The notes below the pieces were generated by a model. That model was not told where the DNA came from and made no database searches. It was given only the letters and a program-made list of their open reading frames with translations. A program made the translations under genes and the position numbers. Of a DNA stretch of 44,276 bases, positions 27,234 to 36,572 are shown piece after piece. How positions within the stretch are numbered: position 1 is the stretch's first letter; each line of letters opens with the position of its first letter. Source of the stretch: Prolixibacteraceae bacterium (GTDB lineage: Bacteria > Bacteroidota > Bacteroidia > Bacteroidales > Prolixibacteraceae); contig JAUWAB010000032.1 of NCBI GenBank assembly GCA_030602265.1, positions 1-44,276 of the forward strand, in the 5' to 3' direction.

Positions 27234-28196
27234 TCAAATAGAATTCGCTTTGATAAAATCAATAATTTCCTGCTGATAACCGAACGCCATGCCGACTACC
27301 GTATCGGCAGCCCCGTAATATACCGCGATCCTTTCGCCATCGCTGAGTGCGGCACAGGGGAACACCACATTGGGGACATCTCCGGCCAGTTCGTAAATCT
27401 CGGCCGGTGCCAGAAGGTAGGGTTGCGTGCGGTAAAGCACCTTGGAAGGATCTTCCAGGTCTAACAATACCGCACCCATAGAATACCTGAATCCGTTGCA
27501 GGTGTTGATCACCCCGTGGTAGAACTCCAGCCAGCCCTCTTCTGTCCGGATGGGTACCGAGCCGGCCCCGATCTTTGTACACTGCCAGGCGCTTTGCTCA
27601 AACGGTGTCACTTTCATCACACAGCGGTGTTCTCCCCAGTATTTCATATCGGGACTGTAACTGATCCAGATGTCGCCAAAAGGGGTGTGCCCGTTATCGC
27701 TCGGCCGGCTGAGCATGGCATATTTCCCGTTGATTTTCTCCGGAAAAAGTACCCCGTTCCGGTTGAAGGGCAGAAAGGCATTCTCACACTGGTAAAAGGT
27801 TTTAAAATCGAAGGTGTAGGCAATGCCGATGGTTGGGCCATGGTATCCGTTGCACCAGGTCACCCAGTACCGGTCTTCGATAAACGTAACCCGTGGATCG
27901 TATTTGTAGGCAGATTCTATCATTCCGGTATTGCCCGCGACCATCTCAATGGGATCGTGATTGATTTCCCAACTTATGCCATCCTTACTGAAACCGGCAA
28001 AGATGTTCATCTGGACCGCTTTGTTATCGCATCTGAAAACCCCGGCAAATCCGTCTTCAAAAGGGACTACCGCACTGTTGAAGATACTGTTGGATGTGGG
28101 GATATGGTAACGCCCGATGACCGGATTTTCGGAATAGCGCCACATGACATCGCCTGAACCTGCAGGCCTGTCCTCAAATGGAATCGTTGCTCTCAT
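27234..28196 (-). CDS. GH130 beta-mannoside phosphorylase
   Basis: 320 residues, intracellular (no signal). GH130 five-bladed propeller with the catalytic Asp in YDPRV (Asp100), [15 protein letters not shown] (163-177) and [10 protein letters not shown] near the C-terminus. By comparison from memory with the mannoside phosphorylase Uhgb_MP (about +4 numbering), the phosphate-binding residues appear kept: Arg146, Asn147, His227 and Tyr238; Lys at the fifth site is Arg164. This favours phosphorolysis over the hydrolytic beta-1,2-mannosidases of the family, which lack them. Likely substrates are beta-1,4-mannosyl-glucose, -GlcNAc or mannooligosaccharides. It is co-transcribed after an MFS transporter (33 bp), the usual pairing for import and phosphorolysis. 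Confidence 0.88.
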   Translation of the reverse strand: MRATIPFEDRPAGSGDVMWRYSENPVIGRYHIPTSNSIFNSAVVPFEDGFAGVFRCDNKAVQMNIFAGFSKDGISWEINHDPIEMVAGNTGMIESAYKYDPRVTFIEDRYWVTWCNGYHGPTIGIAYTFDFKTFYQCENAFLPFNRNGVLFPEKINGKYAMLSRPSDNGHTPFGDIWISYSPDMKYWGEHRCVMKVTPFEQSAWQCTKIGAGSVPIRTEEGWLEFYHGVINTCNGFRYSMGAVLLDLEDPSKVLYRTQPYLLAPAEIYELAGDVPNVVFPCAALSDGERIAVYYGAADTVVGMAFGYQQEIIDFIKANSI

Positions 28197-28229
28197 ATGT
28201 GTATCTTTTTATTCAGATTTTTACTGTTT

Positions 28230-29525
28230 TCAGGATGGTAAGGTTTCTTTTTCTTCCTGATGGTCGGGATAGGTAAAGGGTACCAGTCTGGCGGCAATAA
28301 AGGCCGGAACCGATGCGATCAGCACCCAGATAAAGAAAATTTTGTAACCGGTAAGGTCGCTGATGAACCCACTCATCATGGAGGGGATCATAAATCCGAG
28401 GTTCATGATCCCGGTGGCAAAGGCGTAATGGGCCATCTTGTATTTGCCCGGTGCAATCTGCTGCATCATGAACAACATAAGCCCAACAAACCCGAATCCG
28501 TATCCGAAGTATTCAAAGACCACGGCAGCCCCGATAATGTAAAGGTTTTCGGGTTGGGTAAATGCCAGGGCGGCATACACCACAAAGGGAATATTGAACC
28601 AGGCTACCAATACCAGCAATACCTTGCTCAGTCCGTACCGGGCAATGTAGTACCCGCCCAGGATAGAACCGAGGACAAACGCTGCAGTGCCAAAAGTTCC
28701 GTAAATTAGCCCGATCTGTGACGTGGACAATCCCAGCCCTCCTTCTGATACCGGTGCCTTGAAGAAAAGAGGCGCAATCTTTACGGCAAATCCTTCGGCA
28801 AACCGGAAAAGGATAATAAAGGCAATGTACCAGTATATATGCTTCTTCCGGAGAAAGGTTTTCAATACATCCCAAAGGGTGCCGAACCCTTCCCTGAGAG
28901 TGGTGACTTCATTCTTTACAGCACCTCCCCTGGGTAACATCCGTATATGGTAAACCGCAAGCAGGAGCATTACCGCACTAATCGCAAACATTACGGATGT
29001 CCAGGCTTTTACGACTCCCAACTGCTCCTCCAGTATCCCGGCAAGGTAAACAAATCCTCCTGCCGCCAACAGCTTGGCAATGTTGTAGGCAGCTCCCTGC
29101 CAGCCAATGTATTTGGCCTGCAACTTCGGTGAAAGTACATTAAGATAAACGCCGTCAGTGGCTATGTCGTTTGTGGCCCCGCTGAAGGCAACGATGGCCA
29201 GCAACGCAATGGAATAGGTAAAAAAATGGTTCAGCGGAAGGGAAAGGGCAACAAAGGCAAAGGTAATGCCCGTAACCAGCTGCGAGGCTACCACAAAATA
29301 TTTCTTTGACTTGAACATTTCAAGCACCGGACTCCAAAGAGGCTTTAGCGTCCACGGAATCATGATCAGAGATGTCCAGAAGGTTATCTGTGTATCAGAA
29401 ATCCCCATATTTTTGTACATCAGTACCGATGCCTGGGCTATCGCAACAAAAGGAAGTCCCATGGCAAAATATGCCGACGGGACCCACAACTCAGGCCTGA
29501 TATCTCTTGATCTCGTTTCAGTCAT
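28230..29525 (-). CDS. MFS sugar transporter (AmpG/PAT-like) paired with GH130
   Basis: 431 residues with about 12 membrane helices and no signal. The N-terminal half has ELWVPSAYFAMGLPF and the 'WTLKPLWSPVLEMFKSKK' loop typical of the PAT/AmpG-like group; the conserved SGATNDIATDGVYLN sits at about residues 134-148. In Bacteroidota such transporters accompany GH130 enzymes and carry mannosyl disaccharides over the inner membrane. It is first in the two-gene operon. The cargo is inferred from its partner only. Confidence 0.88.
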   Translation of the reverse strand: MTETRSRDIRPELWVPSAYFAMGLPFVAIAQASVLMYKNMGISDTQITFWTSLIMIPWTLKPLWSPVLEMFKSKKYFVVASQLVTGITFAFVALSLPLNHFFTYSIALLAIVAFSGATNDIATDGVYLNVLSPKLQAKYIGWQGAAYNIAKLLAAGGFVYLAGILEEQLGVVKAWTSVMFAISAVMLLLAVYHIRMLPRGGAVKNEVTTLREGFGTLWDVLKTFLRKKHIYWYIAFIILFRFAEGFAVKIAPLFFKAPVSEGGLGLSTSQIGLIYGTFGTAAFVLGSILGGYYIARYGLSKVLLVLVAWFNIPFVVYAALAFTQPENLYIIGAAVVFEYFGYGFGFVGLMLFMMQQIAPGKYKMAHYAFATGIMNLGFMIPSMMSGFISDLTGYKIFFIWVLIASVPAFIAARLVPFTYPDHQEEKETLPS

Positions 29526-29669
29526 TTTTCTGTTTATTATAAGTCTCCGGATGGATTTTTCCAGGAAGCGAATGTAATCAGAAATGGGAACTGAAAAAAA
29601 TATTTGTATGAAATTTTACAATAGTGATCAGATTTAGTAAAAAAATTAAGGAAGTTTGCGCTCTTATCT

Positions 29670-29677
29670 TAAATTTG
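29670..29677 (+). promoter_or_regulatory. -7 box for the GH18 gene
   Basis: TAAATTTG fits TAnnTTTG, 29 bases before the GH18 ATG at 29707. A TTTG upstream (29655) is too close to serve as a normal -33 element. Confidence 0.35.
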
Positions 29678-29706
29678 CAGAATATTAAACAGATAATAGG
29701 TACATA

Positions 29707-30876
29707 ATGAAGCTGATCAGAATTTTCTCCCTAATGGCTGTTCTTTCCGTGGCAGCCTTAATTTCAGGTTGCCACTCCGGTACAAAGCCGGTCAGTGAGG
29801 AAAAAGGGTATATGTTGGTGGCATACGTTGCCGGTTACCGGGATTTCGATTTTACTACCATCGATGTCAGTGCAATCACCCACATCAATTACGCATTTGC
29901 CAATATCCATGATGGCAGGGTGGTATTCGACACTACAAAAATCGACGGGAAAAACCTTACCCCTCTGGACATTGAAAAACTGAACAGCTTAAAGTCTAAG
30001 AAGCCCGGCCTGAAAGTGCTGGTTTCGGTGGGGGGCTGGACCTGGTCGGGTGGTTTCTCTGATGCCGCTCTAACGGAAGAGTCACGCGCCATATTTGCCC
30101 GGAGCTGTGCCGATTTTATCCGGCAGTACCGGCTCGATGGGATTGACCTGGACTGGGAATATCCCAACCAGTCGGGGGCAGGAAATACCTACCGCCCCGA
30201 GGATGTCCGGAATTTCACCCTGATGCTGAAGTCTGTTCGCGAGGCGATCGATGAGCTGGCGGCCAGTGAGGGCAGGACTGAACCCTACCTGTTGACCATT
30301 GCCACCGGCGCCGATGAGAAATATGTCAACAATACCGAACTGGCGGAGCTGGATAAATATCTTGACTTCCTGAATATTATGACGTATGATTTTTATAACG
30401 GCTGGCATTCGGTTACCGGTCATCACAGCAATTATCTGCCTTCTGCCCAGCCTGAGCTCGACATGAACAACGTGGTGGATGCCGTCGACATGCACCTGGC
30501 CGCCGGATTCCCTGCCAACAAGATCAACCTGGGAATTCCTTTCTATGGAAGAATCTGGAAAGGTGTTCAGGCTGAAGGCGATCAGGTTCTGTTCAGACCG
30601 GCCGAAACGGTCGGAATGGGAATTGACTATATCGATTTTCAGCAGAATATAAATGCCAACGGGTATACCCGCTACTGGGATGAAACCGCGAAGGCTCCCT
30701 TCCTCTGGAATCCGGAGGAAAAGGTTTTCATATCTTATGAAGATGAAGAATCAATCGAACTGAAAATAAATTACCTGAAGGATAAAGGGCTTGCCGGTGT
30801 AATGTTCTGGGAATACAGTGCCGATTACCAGGGAAGGCTGCTGAATACTGTTGCAAGGGCCATTTCTGCTGAATAA
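29707..30876 (+). CDS. GH18 chitinase-like lipoprotein
   Basis: 389 residues. Signal with lipobox ISGC (Cys22), so a lipoprotein. A single GH18 TIM barrel: strand 3 VLVSVGGWTWSGGFSD, the DxxDxDxE motif DGIDLDWE (144-151) with catalytic Glu151, and NIMTYDFYNGW. The catalytic residues are intact, consistent with chitinase or a related endo-N-acetylglucosaminidase. No binding modules are seen. It stands before a transporter gene but is separated from it by a promoter. Active on N-acetylglucosamine-containing glycans by family rule; exact substrate unknown. Confidence 0.9.
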   Translation: MKLIRIFSLMAVLSVAALISGCHSGTKPVSEEKGYMLVAYVAGYRDFDFTTIDVSAITHINYAFANIHDGRVVFDTTKIDGKNLTPLDIEKLNSLKSKKPGLKVLVSVGGWTWSGGFSDAALTEESRAIFARSCADFIRQYRLDGIDLDWEYPNQSGAGNTYRPEDVRNFTLMLKSVREAIDELAASEGRTEPYLLTIATGADEKYVNNTELAELDKYLDFLNIMTYDFYNGWHSVTGHHSNYLPSAQPELDMNNVVDAVDMHLAAGFPANKINLGIPFYGRIWKGVQAEGDQVLFRPAETVGMGIDYIDFQQNINANGYTRYWDETAKAPFLWNPEEKVFISYEDEESIELKINYLKDKGLAGVMFWEYSADYQGRLLNTVARAISAE

Positions 30877-30903
30877 TGCCGGTCAATTGATTGCATTTTC
30901 AGC

Positions 30904-30911
30904 TATCTTTG
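30904..30911 (+). promoter_or_regulatory. -7 box for the SLC13/ArsB-like transporter
   Basis: TATCTTTG fits TAnnTTTG and lies 49 bases before the ATG at 30961. It indicates that the transporter can be transcribed apart from the GH18 gene. Confidence 0.4.
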
Positions 30912-30960
30912 ACCGGAGATCCGGTGTGGCCTCTTTCAGGTTTCAGCATAATAGCGTACT

Positions 30961-32190
30961 ATGCAGCTTACGGCACTTATCATTTTTGTGATCACTTATG
31001 TCGGGATTATTTTTACCCGGCTTCCCAAAATCAATATTGACAGGCCTTCGGCAGCCTTTTTCGGTGCGGTGGCAATGGTCGTCTTCGGGGTATTGGACCT
31101 GGGCGAGGCGATGCAGGCGATCGATTACAACACGATCATCCTGCTGCTGGGCATGATGATCATTATTTCAACCCTGCAGTTAGACGGTTTCTTTTCCCTG
31201 TTAGCAGAGAAAACGCTCTCCTGGTCAAGAACTCCTGTCCGCCTGCTGGTCATCATCACTTTTGTAACCGGTATTGCCAGTGCTTTCCTGGTTAATGATG
31301 CTGTTGTGCTGCTTTTTACGCCGGTCATTATCGGGATTTGCCGCGTCTCCTCCCTTAATCCGGTGCCGTATCTTATTGCCGAGATTCTGTCTTCCAACAT
31401 CGGAAGTGCCATGACTATTACCGGAAATCCGCAGAATATGCTGATCGGGATCAGCTCAGGGATTGATTATGCCACTTTCTTTTATAAGCTGCTGCCTGTT
31501 TCGTTGCCTGGAATGGCTATGACCGTCCTTGTGGTACGCTGGTTTTACCCATCACACTTTGGCAAAGAAAAAGTATTACCGGTACAGCTTCAGAAATTCA
31601 CGTACAGATATTCCTCCATGAAGTTTTCCGTGCCAATATTTGTCGGTGTGGTGGTTCTCTTTTTCTTAGGAAAACTGATTAATCTTTCCATACCGGTGAT
31701 TGCGATAGTGGGAGCAGCCCTCATTTTGATATTTGGTAAAGTCAGGCCTTCAGAGGTAATCCGGAACGTTGACTGGGTGCTGCTGCTTTTCTTTTCGTCA
31801 CTCTTCATTGTGGTGGAGGGAGCGGTAAAGGCCGGGCTGATGGACTTTTTCATACACTCCTCTGTGCTCTCGGAAGACCTTGACGGCATCGTCAAACTGC
31901 ATGGGCTTAGTCTGTTTATGTCCCAGATTGTCAGCAATGTGCCCTATGCGGTGATGATGCTGCCTGTTCTGAAACCCCAGGCAGGGGAAGTACTTTGGCT
32001 GGCGCTGGCTTCTGCCTCCACCCTGGCGGGTAACGCCACCATTATTGGGGCTATGGCCAATTTGATCGTCATTGAATCAGCTGAAAAACTGAATGTTAAA
32101 ATCAAATTTATGGAATTCTTTAAAATCGGGATTGTGGCAACTTTGCTTAGTTTTCTGATTTCGCTGGTTGTGCTGTGGATGTGGCTGTAA
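30961..32190 (+). CDS. SLC13/ArsB-superfamily anion (or Na+) transporter
   Basis: 409 residues, about 11-12 membrane helices, no signal. Each half has the superfamily's inverted-repeat hallmark: NIGSAMTITGNPQNMLIG in the first half and LAGNATIIGAMANLIVIE in the second, the re-entrant loops that bind substrate in DASS and ArsB/NhaD-type carriers. FLVNDAVVLLFTP is also typical. The substrate might be a dicarboxylate, sulfate, arsenite or a cation; sequence alone does not settle it. The gene ends at a terminator shared with katG. Confidence 0.88.
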   Translation: MQLTALIIFVITYVGIIFTRLPKINIDRPSAAFFGAVAMVVFGVLDLGEAMQAIDYNTIILLLGMMIIISTLQLDGFFSLLAEKTLSWSRTPVRLLVIITFVTGIASAFLVNDAVVLLFTPVIIGICRVSSLNPVPYLIAEILSSNIGSAMTITGNPQNMLIGISSGIDYATFFYKLLPVSLPGMAMTVLVVRWFYPSHFGKEKVLPVQLQKFTYRYSSMKFSVPIFVGVVVLFFLGKLINLSIPVIAIVGAALILIFGKVRPSEVIRNVDWVLLLFFSSLFIVVEGAVKAGLMDFFIHSSVLSEDLDGIVKLHGLSLFMSQIVSNVPYAVMMLPVLKPQAGEVLWLALASASTLAGNATIIGAMANLIVIESAEKLNVKIKFMEFFKIGIVATLLSFLISLVVLWMWL

Positions 32191-32224
32191 ATGACGGTTT
32201 GGAAGCGCTCCATTACGATATTTA

Positions 32225-32256
32225 TGCTACCCATATGCAATCCCTAAGGAATTGAA
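32225..32256 (+). repeat. Dispersed palindromic repeat, copy 3
   Basis: Same element as at 12611-12642: identical first 13 bases, then AATCCC (32239-32244), three-base centre and GGAATT (32248-32253), a stem with one mismatch. It lies between the transporter stop and the terminator. Confidence 0.6.
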
Positions 32257-32311
32257 TGGTTAATATTGATGGCCAAAAAATGAATAGCTAATATAAAACA
32301 TAATCAAAAAT

Positions 32312-32344
32312 AAAGGCTGTCCCGGATTTTCAGGACAGCCTTTT
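32312..32344. terminator. Bidirectional terminator
   Basis: AAAGGCTGTCC (32312-32322), a 10-base loop, then GGACAGCCTTTT (32333-32344). It serves the convergent transporter and katG genes. Confidence 0.85.
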
Positions 32345-32385
32345 CATATTCACTATGTTTGACGAAAGTGAAATTAATTACTTGT

Positions 32386-34629
<2,244 letters not shown>

Positions 34630-34708
34630 TTATTATACACTGAAAGGGTTAAAAGGTTCAGTTCCGGTATCGAATTCTTGATCGATCTTTTCTATTGACG
34701 ATTTTGTC

Positions 34709-34736
34709 TTGATTCTTGATACCTGATACTTGATAG
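34709..34736 (+). repeat. Heptamer tandem repeat upstream of katG
   Basis: Four units in a row: TTGATTC, TTGATAC, CTGATAC, TTGATAG. They fill part of the 278-bp gap between katG and the sugar-isomerase-like gene. Confidence 0.6.
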
Positions 34737-34818
34737 CCTTGCGTACCAGATTAGCTTGAGCCAGTTATTTAACTCCGGACTATATAATTTATACTGATGG
34801 ACTGAGGTATAAAACAAC

Positions 34819-34844
34819 GGCCGGCCCCTTTCGTGGGACCAGCC
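34819..34844 (-). terminator. Terminator of the sugar-isomerase-like gene
   Basis: A 10-bp stem with two G-U pairs (arms 34819-34828 and 34835-34844) around a 6-base loop, followed on the minus strand by GTTGTTTTA. It lies 45 bases after the stop codon at 34890. Confidence 0.65.
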
Positions 34845-34889
34845 GCAGTTGTATAAGTTTCTAAAGGTTAAAACCTTCCTGGTGTAGTA

Positions 34890-35804
34890 TCAGACAAGTA
34901 TATTCGTGGTGAGATTGTTTATGCTGATTTCAAGGGCTTCAAATGGTTGCCCGTTGCCTTGGTTGTCATCTTCCACAAACATGTATTTCATACCGGCAGT
35001 TTCCTTTTCAGCCAATATTCTTTTGAAGTCAATCACCCCGGCACCGACCGATGTGATGTCATCCTTGATCACATCAAAGAAAGGCTCCTGTTTATAAAGC
35101 ATATCCTTCATATGGAATAGCTGGAACCTCCCCGGATATTTTTTGAACATCTCCACCGGATCCTGTCCGGCCTTGGAAGCCCAGTAAAAGTCGATCTCCA
35201 TGGTTACCAGGTCAGGATCGAGTTCGGCCAGCAGAATGTCGTAATAAGGCACGATCCCGTCGAGGTTGGCAAACTCGAAGTTGTGGTTATGGTACCCGAA
35301 CTGGATTCCGACACTCTTCATAATACGGCCAACCTCGTTCCAGTCGGCAACCATTTTCTTGTAAGATTCCACGTTGCGGTCGACTTCCTCAACCCAAGGC
35401 TGTACGCAATATTTTACCCCCAGGGCTGCATGATCATCGGCCATCTTTTTTGCGTTGTCGACCGTAATGCCGGCGGCTTCAACCTGGGTGTGGCTGCTGA
35501 TGATATCCATACCAAGGTCGTTTACCATTTTCCGGAATTCCGCAGGTGCGTAGCCGTAGAACTTCCCGTCAGAATAACTGGCCAGTTCTACGTTCTTATA
35601 GCCAAGGTCTGAGATCTTTTTCAGTGATCCGGGTACGTCGGCATCCATGGCATCCCTTATGGTGTACAACTGTAAACCCACACCGAAACTCTTGCGGTCA
35701 ACGGTTGCTGCCTGCTTGCAGGCCATAGGACCGAACGCCATCATTCCCAGTGCTCCTGCCGCAGAAATTTTCAGGAAATCCCTTCTGTTTTGTGAATTCT
35801 TCAT
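34890..35804 (-). CDS. Tat-exported xylose isomerase-like TIM-barrel lipoprotein
   Basis: 304 residues of the sugar phosphate isomerase/epimerase (AP endonuclease 2-like) barrel. The N-terminus has a twin-arginine motif RRDFLK (7-12), a hydrophobic stretch and a Cys29 that fits a lipobox, so a folded, Tat-exported lipoprotein is likely. Barrel motifs: VGLQLYTIRDAM, YHNHNFEF, MEIDFYW, LFHMKDM and FVEDDNQ; these carry the Glu/Asp/His metal ligands. Exported members of this group occur with keto-sugar catabolic genes, but the substrate here is unknown. It has its own terminator and is alone on its strand. Confidence 0.85.
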   Translation of the reverse strand: MKNSQNRRDFLKISAAGALGMMAFGPMACKQAATVDRKSFGVGLQLYTIRDAMDADVPGSLKKISDLGYKNVELASYSDGKFYGYAPAEFRKMVNDLGMDIISSHTQVEAAGITVDNAKKMADDHAALGVKYCVQPWVEEVDRNVESYKKMVADWNEVGRIMKSVGIQFGYHNHNFEFANLDGIVPYYDILLAELDPDLVTMEIDFYWASKAGQDPVEMFKKYPGRFQLFHMKDMLYKQEPFFDVIKDDITSVGAGVIDFKRILAEKETAGMKYMFVEDDNQGNGQPFEALEISINNLTTNILV

Positions 35805-35923
35805 AATCGTTTATAATTCTGTTAATTTGATTTTTGAATTACTGTGAATTTTAAGAAGTTAAAAATAATACAATTCGGTAAACCTGCCTAAAGAATAACT
35901 ATTTTTTTCTCTTTTTGTCATAA

Positions 35924-36550
35924 TCAGATAAGCCGGTAGATTTCCATAATTTCTTCCAGTATTCTGTCAAAATCGATCTTCAGGTCCTTAAGTGTACCGT
36001 TGCTCATGTCGAAAACCCATCCATGTACTGCAAGGCTGTTTTGCTTGATAGCCTTCTGTACATCAGCGGTTTTGATAACGTTTACGCATTGTTCCTGAAC
36101 ATTCAGTTCGATCAGCCGTTTGTACTTTTCTTCCTCGTCGCTGATCTTATCAAGTTCATGTTTGTGTAACCGGTAAACATCGCGAATGCTCCGGAGCCAA
36201 GGATTGAGTATACCCAGATCAGCGGCCTGCATGGCTGCCCTTACCCCGCCGCAGTGATAATGACCGCATACGACGATGTGTTTTACCTTCAGGTGGCTGA
36301 CGGCATAATTGATTACCGACATGGCACTCAGGTCGGTATTGTTAACCATATTGGCGATGTTTCTGTACACGAATACCTCACCCGGTCGCGCTCCCATCAG
36401 CTCCTCCGCGGTTACACGGCTGTCGGAACATCCAATATAGAGGACTTCCGGGGTCTGCCCCATAACCAGCTTTCTGAAAAAATCCTTGTCGTCGTTTAAC
36501 TTAGTTCGGATCCATTCCTGGTTGTTTGCAAAAATCTGTTCAATCTTCAT
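35924..36550 (-). CDS. can: Beta-class carbonic anhydrase
   Basis: 208 residues, cytoplasmic. Zinc ligands Cys41 (CSDSRV, 41-46), His97 and Cys100 (CGHYHCGGV), with the Asp43-Arg45 dyad. Converts CO2 to bicarbonate. It begins 22 bp after the PEP carboxylase stop with no promoter or terminator between, so the two are co-transcribed. This would give PEP carboxylase its HCO3- substrate. The symbol follows the E. coli beta-enzyme and is by family. Confidence 0.95.
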   Translation of the reverse strand: MKIEQIFANNQEWIRTKLNDDKDFFRKLVMGQTPEVLYIGCSDSRVTAEELMGARPGEVFVYRNIANMVNNTDLSAMSVINYAVSHLKVKHIVVCGHYHCGGVRAAMQAADLGILNPWLRSIRDVYRLHKHELDKISDEEEKYKRLIELNVQEQCVNVIKTADVQKAIKQNSLAVHGWVFDMSNGTLKDLKIDFDRILEEIMEIYRLI

Positions 36551-36572
36551 TTTTTTATCTTTTGAAAATGGT

